From NCBI GenBank assembly GCA_022769085.1, contig JALEKO010000017.1:1-53532 (forward strand): a stretch of DNA of 53,532 nt, read 5' to 3'. This DNA is from Peptoniphilaceae bacterium. GTDB lineage: Bacteria; Bacillota; Clostridia; Tissierellales; Peptoniphilaceae. Below the pieces are notes generated by a model. The model made no database searches, had not been told where the DNA came from, and saw only the letters and a program-made list of their open reading frames with translations. The translations under genes and the position numbers were made by a program. Below, piece by piece: positions 37,864 to 47,985 of this stretch; the stretch's first letter is position 1, and every line of letters starts with the position of its first letter.

Positions 37864-40689
37864 TTAATTCTCCTTTTCTAATATTTTTTTTAAAAATTGT
37901 CCAGTATATGAATTTTTTACTTTAGAAATTTCTTCAGGAGTTCCGGTAGCAACTATCGTTCCTCCTCCTTCTCCTCCTTCAGGTCCCAAATCAATAATAA
38001 AATCTGCTACTTTTATCACATCTAAATTATGCTCTATAACTACTACTGTATTGCCTTGATCAACAAGTCTATTTAAAACTCCTATTAGTTTATTTACATC
38101 TTCCATATGAAGTCCTGTTGTAGGTTCATCTAGAATATAAAGAGTATTTCCAGTTGATCTTTTAGAAAGTTCACTTGCAAGTTTTACCCTCTGTGCTTCT
38201 CCACCTGATAATTCTGTCGATGATTGTCCTATTTTTAAATATCCAAGTCCAACATCATAAAGAGTTTGTAATTTTCTAACGATATTTGGATGATTTTCAA
38301 AAAATTTTATTCCTTCTTCAACCGTCATCTCCAAAACTTCTGATATATCTTTTCCTTTATATTTAACTTCAAGAGTTTCTCTATTGTATCTTTTACCATG
38401 GCATACTTCACAATCAATATATACATCTGGTAAAAACATCATATCAACTAAAATTTTGCCTTCACCTTTACAATGTTCGCATCTTCCACCTTTTACGTTA
38501 AATGAAAATCTTCCTTTGTCAAATCCTTTCATTTTGGCATTTTTTGTTGCCGCAAAAACATCTCTAATATCATCAAAAACTTTTGTATATGTTCCTGGAT
38601 TTGAACGGGGAGTTTTACCTATCGGAGATTGATCAATTGATATTACTTTATCTGTATTTTCAAGACCTTCTATACTATCATAATCACCTGCATGAATTTT
38701 TGACTTATTTAAAATTCTTGAAGATGCCTTATATAAAATTTCATTTACAAGAGAAGATTTTCCAGAACCAGAAACTCCTGTTACAACATTAAAAACTCCA
38801 AGAGGAAACTTAACATCTAAATTTTTAAGGTTATGTTCTTTTGCCCCTTTTACTTCTATATATTTATCTGATTTTCTTCTTTTTTCAGGAAGTTTTACTT
38901 TTTTTCTTCCTGAAAGATAATCTCCTGTAATTGAATCTTTACATTCACAAATTTCTTTTGCACTTCCTTGTGCAATAATTTTTCCTCCGTGTATTCCAGC
39001 ACCAGGTCCTATGTCAACTATTTGATCTGCTCTTAGCATTGTATCTTCATCATGTTCTACAACTATAAGGGTATTTCCCATATCAGTAAGTTTTCTTAAT
39101 GAATTAAGTAATTTTTCATTATCCCTCTGATGAAGTCCTATTGATGGTTCATCTAGTACATATAATACACCAACAAGCCCAGAACCTATTTGAGTTGCAA
39201 GTCTTATTCTTTGACTTTCCCCTCCTGATAGTGTTGCTGCAGATCTTGATAAATTTAGATAATTAAGACCAACATCAGATAAAAAATTCAATCTTGCAAG
39301 TATTTCTTTTATTATTTGAGTTGCAATTTTTTCATTTTCTTTAGATAATTTTAAATTTTTAAAAAAATCAATCTCATCATCAATACTTAAATTTGTAAGC
39401 TCATAAATATTTTTTCCATTTATTTTCATGCTTAAAACTTCAGGTTTAAGCCTTGCTCCGTGACATTTTTCACATTCAATTTCGCTCATATACTGGGAAA
39501 ATTTCTTTTTTACAGCTTCTGATGTTGACCTGTTGTATCTATCTTTTACATTATTAACAGCACCTTCCCATTTTCCAGTATATAGTTTTTTTCCAGAAAA
39601 ATGAGACTCAAACATAAAAGTAAGTTCATAATCTGTTCCATCTAAAATATCAGAAATCATTTCTTTTTTTGCATTTTTTATAGGTTCATCAAGCGGAAAA
39701 TCATAATGCTTTGCTATTGCATTAATCATTTCACGGTAATATGTTCCTTTTGCAGATGTCGCATATGGATCTATTGCACCTTTATCTATTGATAAATCTT
39801 TATAAGGAATTAAAAGAGATCTATCAATTTGAAAATGAGAACCTAATCCATTACATTCTTCACACATTCCCTGGGGTGTGTTAAAAGAAAATAGATTTGG
39901 CGTTACTTCTCCAATGGATATATGCCCATTAGGGCAAGCCATAGTAGATGAAAGTATAAAATCTTCTCCATCAATTACATTTATTTTTACTAATCCTTTT
40001 GAAAGTGAAAGAGCACTTTCTAAAGATTGTGAAATTCTACTTTCAATTCCTTCTTTTATTACTATTCTGTCAATAACTACATATATGTCATGTTTTTTTG
40101 TTTTTGAAAGTTCTATTTCTTCTTCAAGATCATACATTTTTCCATCTATTATTACCCTTACATATCCCTTTTTTCTAAGATTATCGAGTGCATTTTTATG
40201 TTGACCTTTTTTTGCTAGTATTACAGGTGAAAGAATTTGAATTCTAGTTTTTTCTTTAAGACTTAAAATTTTATCTGTCATTTGATCAATTGTCTGAGCT
40301 TCTATTTTTTCTCCACATACTGGGCAAAAAGCTTCAGATATTTTTGAAAAAAGTAATCTGTAATAATCATAAATTTCAGTAACCGTTCCAACTGTAGATC
40401 TCGGGTTTCTATTTGTCGTTTTTTGTTGTATTGCAATAGCAGGTGATAGGCCACTTATATATTCAACATTTGCTTTTTCCATATTCCCAAGAAATTGTCT
40501 TGCATATGATGAAAGGCTTTCAACATATCTTCTTTGTCCCTCAGCATAAATTGTATCAAAAGCTAAAGTGGACTTCCCTGACCCGGAAAGTCCTGTAAAA
40601 ACTATCATTTTATTTCTTGGAAGTGTTAAATCTATATTTTTTAAATTATTTGTTTTTGCTCCCTTTATAACTATTTGATTTTCTCTCAC
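37864..40689 (-). CDS. uvrA: UvrABC excinuclease subunit A
   Basis: UvrA is the damage-sensing ATPase of nucleotide excision repair. About 941 residues match the family. The first ABC module has GLSGSGKSTLAFDTIYAEGQ, a zinc module with CPVCG, and LSGGESQRIRLATQIG. The second has GVSGSGKSSLVNEIL, the zinc finger CEHCKGEGKI and CEVCHGKRYN, and LSGGEAQRVKLASEL. I chose GTG 40689 as start, because GGAGAGG lies six bases upstream in the end of uvrB. A TTG at 40704 would overlap uvrB by 14 bases. It is the second gene of uvrB-uvrA-DJ-1. Confidence 0.96.
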   Translation of the reverse strand: MRENQIVIKGAKTNNLKNIDLTLPRNKMIVFTGLSGSGKSTLAFDTIYAEGQRRYVESLSSYARQFLGNMEKANVEYISGLSPAIAIQQKTTNRNPRSTVGTVTEIYDYYRLLFSKISEAFCPVCGEKIEAQTIDQMTDKILSLKEKTRIQILSPVILAKKGQHKNALDNLRKKGYVRVIIDGKMYDLEEEIELSKTKKHDIYVVIDRIVIKEGIESRISQSLESALSLSKGLVKINVIDGEDFILSSTMACPNGHISIGEVTPNLFSFNTPQGMCEECNGLGSHFQIDRSLLIPYKDLSIDKGAIDPYATSAKGTYYREMINAIAKHYDFPLDEPIKNAKKEMISDILDGTDYELTFMFESHFSGKKLYTGKWEGAVNNVKDRYNRSTSEAVKKKFSQYMSEIECEKCHGARLKPEVLSMKINGKNIYELTNLSIDDEIDFFKNLKLSKENEKIATQIIKEILARLNFLSDVGLNYLNLSRSAATLSGGESQRIRLATQIGSGLVGVLYVLDEPSIGLHQRDNEKLLNSLRKLTDMGNTLIVVEHDEDTMLRADQIVDIGPGAGIHGGKIIAQGSAKEICECKDSITGDYLSGRKKVKLPEKRRKSDKYIEVKGAKEHNLKNLDVKFPLGVFNVVTGVSGSGKSSLVNEILYKASSRILNKSKIHAGDYDSIEGLENTDKVISIDQSPIGKTPRSNPGTYTKVFDDIRDVFAATKNAKMKGFDKGRFSFNVKGGRCEHCKGEGKILVDMMFLPDVYIDCEVCHGKRYNRETLEVKYKGKDISEVLEMTVEEGIKFFENHPNIVRKLQTLYDVGLGYLKIGQSSTELSGGEAQRVKLASELSKRSTGNTLYILDEPTTGLHMEDVNKLIGVLNRLVDQGNTVVVIEHNLDVIKVADFIIDLGPEGGEGGGTIVATGTPEEISKVKNSYTGQFLKKILEKEN

Positions 40690-40690
40690 T

Positions 40691-42658
40691 TTAAACCTCT
40701 CCAAATGTTTCTTTAAGTTTTTTTATTTCATCTCTAAGGCTTGCAGCTCTTTCAAAATCAAGTTCTTCTGCTGCTTTATACATATTAGATTCCATATTAA
40801 TCAAAATTTCTGAAATATCTTGTTTTGATATTTTTTCTACATCTTCACTTTCTTCTTCAACTTGTGTAACCTGATATATCTCACTGACTTTTTTTCGAAT
40901 TGATTTTGGTTCTATATTATTTTCTTTGTTATATTTTTCCTGAATATTTCTTCTGTAAGATGTTTCATCTATAGCTTTTTTCATGGATTTTGTAGTTGTA
41001 TCTGCATACATTATAACGTGTCCATCGACATTTCTTGCAGCTCTTCCTATTGTCTGTATTAAAGATGTCTCAGATCTTAAAAATCCCTCTTTATCTGCAT
41101 CTAAAATTGCAATAAGTGAAACTTCAGGTATATCAAGTCCTTCTCTTAAAAGATTAATTCCTACAAGGACATCAAATTTTCCAAGTCTTAAATTCCTTAT
41201 TATTTCAGATCTTTCTATTGTTTTTATATCTGAATGAAGATATTTTACTTTTATTCCATTTTCCTGAAGAAAGTCAGTTAAATCTTCTGCCATTCTTTTA
41301 GTTAGAGTTGTAATAAGTACCCTTTCATTTTTTGAAATTGTTTTATTAATTTCTGTAATTAAATCATCTATTTGATTTTCGGTTTTTCTTACATCAATTA
41401 GTGGATCAAGAAGACCTGTAGGTCTTATAAGTTGTTCAACTAAATTATCTTTTGCTTTATTTTTTTCATAATCTCCAGGCGTAGCAGATGTAAAAATAAC
41501 CTGATTTATCATTTTTTCAAATTCTTCAAATTTTAAAGGTCTATTGTCAAGTGCTGACGGTAGTCTAAAGCCATAGTCAACAAGATTTTGTTTTCTAGAT
41601 CTGTCTCCGTGATACATTCCTCCGATTTGAGGTATTGTTACATGACTTTCATCAACCATTAGTAAAAAATCTTTTGGGAAATAATCAAGAAGAGTATATG
41701 GTCTTGAGCCCTTTGGTCTTTGACTCATGTGTCTTGAATAATTCTCTATTCCAGAAACAAATCCTATTTCTTTTAACATCTCAATATCATATCTTGTTCT
41801 TTGTTCAAGTCTTTGCGCTTCAAGAAGTTTATTCTGATCATTTAACTCTTTTAATCTTTCATCAAGCTCTTCTTCAATTGTAACAATTGCTCTATCAACT
41901 TTTTCTTTACTTGTTGCAAACAAAGAGGCAGGATAAATAAATGCATGACTTAATCTTGCAGTTACTTTACCTGTAAGTGAATCAAATTCTGAAATTCTAT
42001 CTATCTCATCTCCAAAAAATTCAATTCTAATTGCACTTTCATCCGAACTTGCAGGAAATACATCTAGAGTATCTCCTTTAAGTCTAAAAGTTCCTCTTTT
42101 AAAATCAATATCGTTTCTTTCGAACTGTATATCTATTAATTTTTCAATTGTTTTTTCAGGCGAAATTTCTTGTCCCGGACGTAAAGAAACTGTTAATTTT
42201 TTATAATCTATAGGATCTCCAAGCCCATATATACATGAAACAGATGCAACAATTATTACATCTCTTCTTTCAAAAAGAGCCATTGTTGCAGAATGTCTCA
42301 TTTTATCTATCTCATCATTTATTGAACTGTCTTTTGCAATATAAGTATCAGTTGCAGCCACATAAGCTTCTGGTTGATAATAATCGTAATATGATACAAA
42401 ATATTCAACAGCATTTTCAGGAAAAAATTCTTTAAATTCTGTGTAAAGTTGATATGCCAAAGTCTTATTATGAGCCATAACAAGTGTAGGTCTTTGTACT
42501 TTTTCTATAACATTTGCCATAGTGAAAGTTTTTCCAGAACCTGTTACTCCCTTTAAAATTTGAGCTTTTTTTCCTTCATTTACTCCATCTGACAGTTTTT
42601 TTATAGCATCTGGTTGGTCACCTGTGGGTGTATATTCTGAATGAATTTTAAATTTCAT
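40691..42658 (-). CDS. uvrB: UvrABC excinuclease subunit B
   Basis: UvrB is the helicase-like core that verifies damage and recruits UvrC. Its 655 residues show Walker [16 protein letters not shown], the beta-hairpin region [24 protein letters not shown]-type [12 protein letters not shown], helicase motif [15 protein letters not shown] and a C-terminal UvrC-binding UVR motif ([19 protein letters not shown]). It is the first gene of the repair operon and divergent from the exported-protein pair. Confidence 0.97.
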   Translation of the reverse strand: MKFKIHSEYTPTGDQPDAIKKLSDGVNEGKKAQILKGVTGSGKTFTMANVIEKVQRPTLVMAHNKTLAYQLYTEFKEFFPENAVEYFVSYYDYYQPEAYVAATDTYIAKDSSINDEIDKMRHSATMALFERRDVIIVASVSCIYGLGDPIDYKKLTVSLRPGQEISPEKTIEKLIDIQFERNDIDFKRGTFRLKGDTLDVFPASSDESAIRIEFFGDEIDRISEFDSLTGKVTARLSHAFIYPASLFATSKEKVDRAIVTIEEELDERLKELNDQNKLLEAQRLEQRTRYDIEMLKEIGFVSGIENYSRHMSQRPKGSRPYTLLDYFPKDFLLMVDESHVTIPQIGGMYHGDRSRKQNLVDYGFRLPSALDNRPLKFEEFEKMINQVIFTSATPGDYEKNKAKDNLVEQLIRPTGLLDPLIDVRKTENQIDDLITEINKTISKNERVLITTLTKRMAEDLTDFLQENGIKVKYLHSDIKTIERSEIIRNLRLGKFDVLVGINLLREGLDIPEVSLIAILDADKEGFLRSETSLIQTIGRAARNVDGHVIMYADTTTKSMKKAIDETSYRRNIQEKYNKENNIEPKSIRKKVSEIYQVTQVEEESEDVEKISKQDISEILINMESNMYKAAEELDFERAASLRDEIKKLKETFGEV

Positions 42659-42750
42659 ATATTTCCTATTCTATTAATTAAAAGTAAAATAAAATTATTT
42701 GTTTAAACAGTATACATTTAAATAATAGCTTTTCAATTGGAATTAAATTC

Positions 42751-42779
42751 TTTACAATTATGAAAAAATCTGTTTTAAT
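42751..42779 (+). promoter_or_regulatory. Promoter of the exported-protein pair
   Basis: TTTACA at 42751-42756, a 17-base spacer and TTTAAT at 42774-42779, followed by AAGGAGG and the ATG at 42797. The transcript leader would be about ten bases. Confidence 0.5.
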
Positions 42780-42796
42780 ACTATAAGGAGGATTTT

Positions 42797-43384
42797 ATGA
42801 AAAAATTATTTAAAATATTTTTTGCTTTTGCATTCTTTTTTTCTTTTATGAATGTTTCAAAAGCTCAAAGTGAATTTGCCGAAGAAAATTTAAACTTATT
42901 TTTAACAAATTTACAGCAACTTAACTTTAAAGAAGCAAAAAATTATGTAAATGATGATATAGATGATGAAAAAATAAAAAATTTTGAAGATGAAATAAAA
43001 AATAACAATCAGGTAAATGAATATTTTAATGTATATTTTAAAAATTTTACATACAAAATTTTAGACTCCGATGAAAATCATGTAGAGTTAGTTATAAACT
43101 CATATGACTTAAATCCAGCATTAAAAAAAGCAATTTCTGGCGGAATAATAGATGGCATCAAAAAAGCACTTAATAATGAAGAACTTACAAGTGATGAAAT
43201 TCTTCAAAAATTCTTGGAAAAATCAATAGGTGCCGAAATGACAGAAAAAAAAGTTAACGTTGCTATAAGAGATGGTCTTGTGGATATTTCAAATAAAAAT
43301 GATTTAAAAGAACTTACAAAAGCACTTTTAGGTTTCGATTATACTTTAATAGAAGGTTTAAATGATGAATTCATTGAAAATTAA
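42797..43384 (+). CDS. Exported protein of unknown function, first of a paralogous pair
   Basis: I do not recognise a named family. The 195 residues start with a signal peptide (MKKLFKIFFAFAFFFSFMNV, cleavage probably after SKA). The mature part is small, acidic and probably alpha/beta: FAEENLNLFLTNLQQLNFKE is an opening helix, and HVELVINSYDLNPALKKAIS is a strand-helix block shared with the next gene. This layout resembles DUF4878/NTF2-like exported domains but that is only a guess. It has AAGGAGG before the ATG. The next gene overlaps its end by 23 bases, so the two are translated together. Confidence 0.8.
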   Translation: MKKLFKIFFAFAFFFSFMNVSKAQSEFAEENLNLFLTNLQQLNFKEAKNYVNDDIDDEKIKNFEDEIKNNNQVNEYFNVYFKNFTYKILDSDENHVELVINSYDLNPALKKAISGGIIDGIKKALNNEELTSDEILQKFLEKSIGAEMTEKKVNVAIRDGLVDISNKNDLKELTKALLGFDYTLIEGLNDEFIEN

Positions 43385-43988
43385 AAACACAATTAAAAGC
43401 CTTTTACTCATTTTATCAATATTTCTTTTTTCATCGTGTTCAGTTGAGAATACTCCTAAGGCTAGTTGCGATATTTTTTTAAAGAAAATGCAAAATTTAA
43501 AGATTGAAGACATTAAAAGTAATCTTAAAGACATTAATCTCGACTCTGCAACAGAACACCTTCTTGAAATATCTAATAAAAATGATGCAATAAAAAAATA
43601 TTTTGAAGAAATAGCTTTTGATTTTGACTATAAAATCGAAGACTATCAGATATATGACAACAAAAAAGAGGCAGATGTAAATATTATCATTAATTCATAT
43701 GATTTAAATGATGCATTTAAAGATTCTTTCAGTGATGTTTTATCTAAAACTTTTGAAAGAGCAATGTCAAATAACCCAATGAGTGAAGATGAAATAACGA
43801 ATGATTTTTTTAAGTCAATATTAGATAAAAAAGAAAGTCTTAAAAAAACAGATAAAAATGCAATATTGCATCTAACAAAGAATGATGACAATATTTGGGG
43901 GGTTGACACAAATTCAAATCTTTTTAAAACCTCATTTTTGCCTGCAATTTTAGGTATAGATGAAAATTTACTTTACAATTTTCAGTAG
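43362..43988 (+). CDS. Lipoprotein of unknown function, second of a paralogous pair
   Basis: This 208-residue lipoprotein has a hydrophobic signal segment ending in the lipobox FSSC (Cys near residue 26). The mature part parallels the previous protein: CDIFLKKMQNLKIEDIKSNL corresponds to its opening helix, DVNIIINSYDLNDAFKDSFS to its strand-helix block, and MSEDEITNDFFKSIL to LTSDEILQKFLEKSI. The pair thus looks like one secreted and one membrane-anchored copy of the same domain. The start overlaps the previous gene by 23 bases, with GAAGG at good distance. No function can be assigned. Confidence 0.8.
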   Translation: MMNSLKIKNTIKSLLLILSIFLFSSCSVENTPKASCDIFLKKMQNLKIEDIKSNLKDINLDSATEHLLEISNKNDAIKKYFEEIAFDFDYKIEDYQIYDNKKEADVNIIINSYDLNDAFKDSFSDVLSKTFERAMSNNPMSEDEITNDFFKSILDKKESLKKTDKNAILHLTKNDDNIWGVDTNSNLFKTSFLPAILGIDENLLYNFQ

Positions 43989-44056
43989 TTTAAAAAAATT
44001 TTTTAAAAAATATTTTATTTATTTGATTAAATATTTTTTTGCGATAAAATGTATAT

Positions 44057-44237
44057 AAGTTAATAAGGCGATGATAAGAAGTAGTATGCATCTAAGTTTT
44101 TTAGAGAGAAAGTGGTTGGTGAAAACTTTTAAACTGAAATGTTGAATCCGTCTTTGAGTCTATAAATTCAAGTGAGCAAAAGCTAATTTGGGTGGTACCG
44201 CGATAATCTCGTCCCATTGAAGGACGGGATTTTTTTT
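44057..44237 (+). promoter_or_regulatory. T-box riboswitch of serS, specifier UCC (Ser)
   Basis: The leader runs from a promoter (TTGATT 44023-44028, TAAAAT 44045-44050) to a terminator. The stem I region contains the AGTA-type motif near 44082, and the specifier loop reads GAATCCGTCTTTGAG with TCC (Ser) at 44147-44149. The T-box sequence TGGGTGGTACCGCG is at 44189-44202. The terminator is a 10-base stem (AATCTCGTCC at 44205-44214 with GGACGGGATT at 44222-44231) and eight T. Uncharged tRNA-Ser should favour the antiterminator and read-through into serS. Confidence 0.93.
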
Positions 44238-44301
44238 ATTAAAAACTTTCTTGAATAAACTTAAAATGAATTTGTTAAAATTTTTTATTAGGAGGAAAAA
44301 A

Positions 44302-45576
44302 ATGCTAGATATTAAACGAATTTTAGAAAATCCAAAAGAAATTGAAGAAAAATTAAACACAAGATTTGATGCTAAAAAGTATGACTTTAAAGAAATTATT
44401 GAATTAAACGAAAAAAGAAAAGAAATAGTTTCAGAAGTTGAGACAAAAAAAGCATTAAGAAATAAAACTTCAAAAGAAATTCCAATTTTGAAAAAAGAAG
44501 GAAAAGATGTTGAAGAAATTTTTGAAAAAATGAGACTTCTAGGTGAAGAAATAAAAGAATTAGATGAAAAACAAAAACAAGTCGATGATAAATTACAAGA
44601 TATTCTTTTAAGACTTCCAAATATTCCTGCAAAAAGCGTTGCAATTGGAAAAGACGATTCTGAAAATGTCGAAGTAAGAAGAGTGGGAACTCCAAGAGAA
44701 TTTAATTTTGAACCTAAAAGCCATTGGGATTTGGGAGAAAACCTTGATATTTTAGATTTTGAAAGAGCTTCAAAAATTTCAGGAGCTAGATTTTCAATAT
44801 TTAAAAATAAAGGTGCAAGACTTGAGAGAGCTTTAATTAATTTTATGTTAGATGTCCATACACTTTATCAAGACTATACTGAAATCGCCCCTCCACAGCT
44901 TGTAAAAAGTACTACAATGCAAGGAACAGGACAACTTCCTAAATTTGCAGAAGATGCATATAAAATTGATGGAGAAGAAGAATACTTAGTTCCTACAGCA
45001 GAAGTTCCTGTTACAAATTACTATTCAAATGAAGTTATTGATTTTGATAAAGACATAACTGCTTTTACAGCTTATACTGCATGCTTTAGAAAAGAAGCAG
45101 GATCTGCAGGAAGAGACACCAGAGGACTTATAAGAAATCATCAGTTTGATAAAGTTGAAATGGTAAGATTTGCAAAACCTAATGAATCATATAATCAACT
45201 CGAAAAATTAACAAATGATGGAGAAGAAATACTTAAAAGATTAAATCTTCCATACAGAGTTGTAAGACTATGTTCTGGTGATTTAGGTTTTTCTGCTGCA
45301 GAAACTTATGATATAGAAGTTTGGATGCCAAGTTACGGAAGATATGTAGAAATATCTAGCTGCTCAAACTGTGAAGACTTCCAGGCAAGAAGAGCAAATA
45401 TTAAATTCAGAAATGAAGATGGAAAACTAAGTCTTGTTCATACATTAAATGGTTCTGGTCTTGCAGTTGGAAGAACTCTTGCAGCAATTGTAGAAAATTA
45501 TCAGAATGAAGATGGAACAATAGATATTCCTGAAGAACTTAAAAAATACTTACCTTTTGAAAAAATAGAAAAATAA
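44302..45576 (+). CDS. serS: Seryl-tRNA synthetase
   Basis: SerRS attaches serine to tRNA-Ser. From ATG 44302, preceded by AGGAGG, the protein has 424 residues, the usual bacterial length. An upstream in-frame ATG (44251) lies just after the terminator and is not used. Residues about 25-105 form the long antiparallel coiled-coil arm that grips tRNA-Ser. The class II motifs are visible: [20 protein letters not shown], motif 2 [20 protein letters not shown] and motif 3 [20 protein letters not shown]. Expression is controlled by the T-box leader. Confidence 0.97.
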   Translation: MLDIKRILENPKEIEEKLNTRFDAKKYDFKEIIELNEKRKEIVSEVETKKALRNKTSKEIPILKKEGKDVEEIFEKMRLLGEEIKELDEKQKQVDDKLQDILLRLPNIPAKSVAIGKDDSENVEVRRVGTPREFNFEPKSHWDLGENLDILDFERASKISGARFSIFKNKGARLERALINFMLDVHTLYQDYTEIAPPQLVKSTTMQGTGQLPKFAEDAYKIDGEEEYLVPTAEVPVTNYYSNEVIDFDKDITAFTAYTACFRKEAGSAGRDTRGLIRNHQFDKVEMVRFAKPNESYNQLEKLTNDGEEILKRLNLPYRVVRLCSGDLGFSAAETYDIEVWMPSYGRYVEISSCSNCEDFQARRANIKFRNEDGKLSLVHTLNGSGLAVGRTLAAIVENYQNEDGTIDIPEELKKYLPFEKIEK

Positions 45577-45671
45577 CTTTGATTTTAAAATCATAAGAAA
45601 TATAATTATCGTGTTATTGCTATAAACTGCTGTTAATTCAGTTGTTTAAATGAAATGAGGTTTTTTAATAA

Positions 45672-47039
45672 ATGCAAAATTACGACATAATAATTGTAGG
45701 AGCTGGTGCAGGCGGTTCGTTTGCGGCATATGAAATGACAAAAAACAATAGCTCAAAAAAAGTTCTAGTAATTGATGAAGGTAGAAGTATTAAATATAGA
45801 AAGTGCCCTATAACTACAGGTGATGTTGACCATTGCATAAACTGCAGACCGTGTAATATAATGACAGGCTTTGGTGGTGCTGGAACTTTATCTGACGGTA
45901 AATACAACATTACAACAAATTTTGGTGGAGATCTTCATCTTTATTTAGGAAATGACAAAGCAAATGAACTTATGGAATATGTAGATTCCGTACTAATGGA
46001 ATTTGACGGTGGTAAGACAAAACTTTTTTCAACTGAAAATTCAGGACTAAAAACAAAATGCCTTCAAAATAATCTTCATCTTCTAGGTGCAAAAGTTAGA
46101 CATTTTGGAACTGAAAGAAATAGAGAAATACTTACAAAAATATACGATTATGTGAAAGATACTATTGACTTTAAATTTCTAACAAAAGTTACCGATATAA
46201 ATTTTAAGGATGAAAGATATATAGTTCAAACCGATAAAGGTGATAGTTTTAGTGCAGAAAAGGTAGTCCTTGCAAGCGGAAGAAGTGGTTCTAAATGGAG
46301 TTCTCAAATTTGCGAGAAATTTGGAATTGATCTTTTAAAAAATAGAGTAGATATAGGAGTACGTGTAGAACTTCCAGCTGAAGTATTTAAACATATAACA
46401 GATGAAGTTTATGAAGCAAAAATAGTATATCAAACTGAACAGTATAATGATTTGGTAAGAACTTTTTGCATGAATCCATATGGAGAAGTCGTTACCGAAA
46501 ATACAAATGGAATAATAACTGTAAATGGTCACAGTTACAATGACCCTAAACTTCAAACAGAAAACACAAATTTTGCAATTTTAGTAACAAATAGATTTAC
46601 AGAACCTTTTAAAGATTCAAATGAATATGGTGAATCTATTGCAAAACTTTCAAATATGTTGGGAGGAGGAGTCCTTTTACAAAGATTTGGAGATTTAGTA
46701 AAGGGAAGGAGATCATCTCCAAGAAGAATGGAAAAATGTTTCACAAATCCAACTTTAAATGCAACTGCAGGCGATTTGTCACTTGTAATGCCTAAAAGAC
46801 AAATGGATGATATAATAGAAATGATTTATGCACTCGATAAAGTTGCCCCAGGAACTGCAAATGAAGATACTTTATTATATGGAGTTGAAGTTAAATTCTA
46901 CAATTCAGTTATAAAAGTAAATAATGAATTTGAAACTTCTAAAAAAGGTCTTTATGCAATAGGCGATGGTGCAGGAATTACACATTCATTAAGTCAAGCT
47001 TCTGCATGTGGTGTTGCTATTGCAAGAGAAATTGGATAA
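45672..47039 (+). CDS. NAD(P)/FAD-dependent oxidoreductase of unknown substrate
   Basis: This 455-residue flavoprotein starts with the dinucleotide-binding fold YDIIIVGAGAGGSFAAYEM and ends with a FAD-contact block GLYAIGDGAGITHSLSQASA. A Cys-rich region near residues 42-62 (KCPITTG, HCINCRPCNIM) is followed by GFGGAGTLSDGKYNITTN, a motif common to an uncharacterised family of predicted dehydrogenases in Firmicutes. The four or so closely spaced cysteines may bind metal or act in redox chemistry. It follows serS by 95 bases without a clear terminator, so it may be partly cotranscribed. The ribosome site (GAGG) is rather far from the ATG. Confidence 0.85.
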   Translation: MQNYDIIIVGAGAGGSFAAYEMTKNNSSKKVLVIDEGRSIKYRKCPITTGDVDHCINCRPCNIMTGFGGAGTLSDGKYNITTNFGGDLHLYLGNDKANELMEYVDSVLMEFDGGKTKLFSTENSGLKTKCLQNNLHLLGAKVRHFGTERNREILTKIYDYVKDTIDFKFLTKVTDINFKDERYIVQTDKGDSFSAEKVVLASGRSGSKWSSQICEKFGIDLLKNRVDIGVRVELPAEVFKHITDEVYEAKIVYQTEQYNDLVRTFCMNPYGEVVTENTNGIITVNGHSYNDPKLQTENTNFAILVTNRFTEPFKDSNEYGESIAKLSNMLGGGVLLQRFGDLVKGRRSSPRRMEKCFTNPTLNATAGDLSLVMPKRQMDDIIEMIYALDKVAPGTANEDTLLYGVEVKFYNSVIKVNNEFETSKKGLYAIGDGAGITHSLSQASACGVAIAREIG

Positions 47040-47077
47040 TTAAAAAAATTAAAATTAAATATTTTCTAAATTAAATT

Positions 47078-47146
47078 ACGGGAATAAATATAAAATATGT
47101 ATAAGTAAAATTTAATATTATATTTTATAATTTTTCCCGTTTTTTG
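47078..47146 (+). terminator. Long-loop terminator after the flavoprotein gene
   Basis: ACGGGAA (47078-47084) pairs with TTCCCGT (47134-47140), followed by six T. The roughly 49-base AT-rich loop can fold further on itself. The arrangement is weak but correctly placed for the plus-strand gene ending at 47039. Confidence 0.55.
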
Positions 47147-47220
47147 TGTAAAAAATTTGAATAATGTTAAAGTTCTTTTAATGCTATTAACTATTTTAAA
47201 TTAAAACTAATTTAAAAATA

Positions 47221-47267
47221 AAAAGTCAGATTTAAAATATAACCTAAATATTTTAAATCTGACTTTT
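47221..47267 (-). terminator. Terminator of the liv operon
   Basis: A 20-base perfect stem (47221-47240 with 47248-47267, core AAAAGTCAGATTT/AAATCTGACTTTT) and a 7-base loop lie 12 bases after the livF stop. On the minus strand the stem runs into a T-rich tract. It may also stop plus-strand read-through. Confidence 0.88.
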
Positions 47268-47279
47268 TAGATTTTATTA

Positions 47280-47984
47280 TTAACCTCCAAGGTATGCTTT
47301 TCTTACCTCTTCGTTATTCATAAGTTCTTTTGCATCATTTTCCATCATTATTTGACCTGTTTGAAGTACATATGCTCTATCTGAAATTTCTAATGCCATT
47401 TTTGCATTTTGTTCTACAAGAAGAATTGTAGTACCTTGTTGATGTAATTTTTTTATTGTCTCAAAAACTTCTTTTACAAATAAAGGTGAAAGCCCCATTG
47501 AAGGCTCATCTAAAAGTAAGAGTTTAGGTTTTGCCATCATTGCTCTTCCCATTGCAAGCATTTGCTGTTCTCCTCCAGAAAGAGTTCCTCCATCTTGATT
47601 TTTTCTTTCTTTCAAAATTGGAAAAATTTCATAAACTCTTTTTACATCTTCATCATAATTATCTGTTCTAGTATATGCTCCAAGTAAAAGATTATCCTCA
47701 ACAGATAAATCTTTAAAAATTCTTCTTCCTTCTGGAACTTGACTTATTCCTCCTGCAACTATGTTATGTGCTTTTACTTTCGTAATATCAAGCCCATCAA
47801 AAGTAATATGTCCTCCACTTGGAGTGTTTATTCCACTTATTGTCTGTAATGTAGTTGTTTTTCCTGCCCCATTTGCACCAATTAAAGATACTATTTCTCC
47901 TTTTTTTACATTAAGACTTATATTTTTAACTGCATGAATATGTCCATAGTAAACATTTAAATTACTAATTTCAAGTAAATTCAT
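47280..47984 (-). CDS. livF: Branched-chain amino acid ABC transporter ATPase LivF
   Basis: This is one of the two ATPases of the branched-chain amino acid importer, 234 residues from ATG 47984. This start follows GGAGG at the end of livG, whereas a TTG at 47996 would overlap livG. Motifs are Walker A GANGAGKTTTLQTI, signature TLSGGEQQMLAMGRAM, Walker B LLLLDEPSMGLSP and H-loop LLVEQNAKMALEIS. The ISQVPEGRRIFKDLSVEDNL stretch is characteristic of LivF. It is the last gene of livJHMGF. Confidence 0.95.
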   Translation of the reverse strand: MNLLEISNLNVYYGHIHAVKNISLNVKKGEIVSLIGANGAGKTTTLQTISGINTPSGGHITFDGLDITKVKAHNIVAGGISQVPEGRRIFKDLSVEDNLLLGAYTRTDNYDEDVKRVYEIFPILKERKNQDGGTLSGGEQQMLAMGRAMMAKPKLLLLDEPSMGLSPLFVKEVFETIKKLHQQGTTILLVEQNAKMALEISDRAYVLQTGQIMMENDAKELMNNEEVRKAYLGG

Positions 47985-47985
47985 T

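Noticed and set aside
44251-44301. N-terminal extension of serS from the upstream ATG
   Set aside because: It has no ribosome site, and the ATG at 44302 has AGGAGG and gives the normal 424-residue protein.
45577-45671. Regulatory RNA between serS and the flavoprotein gene
   Set aside because: Only short AT-rich inverted repeats are visible (such as TGATTTTAAAATCA), with no T tract and no recognisable riboswitch core.
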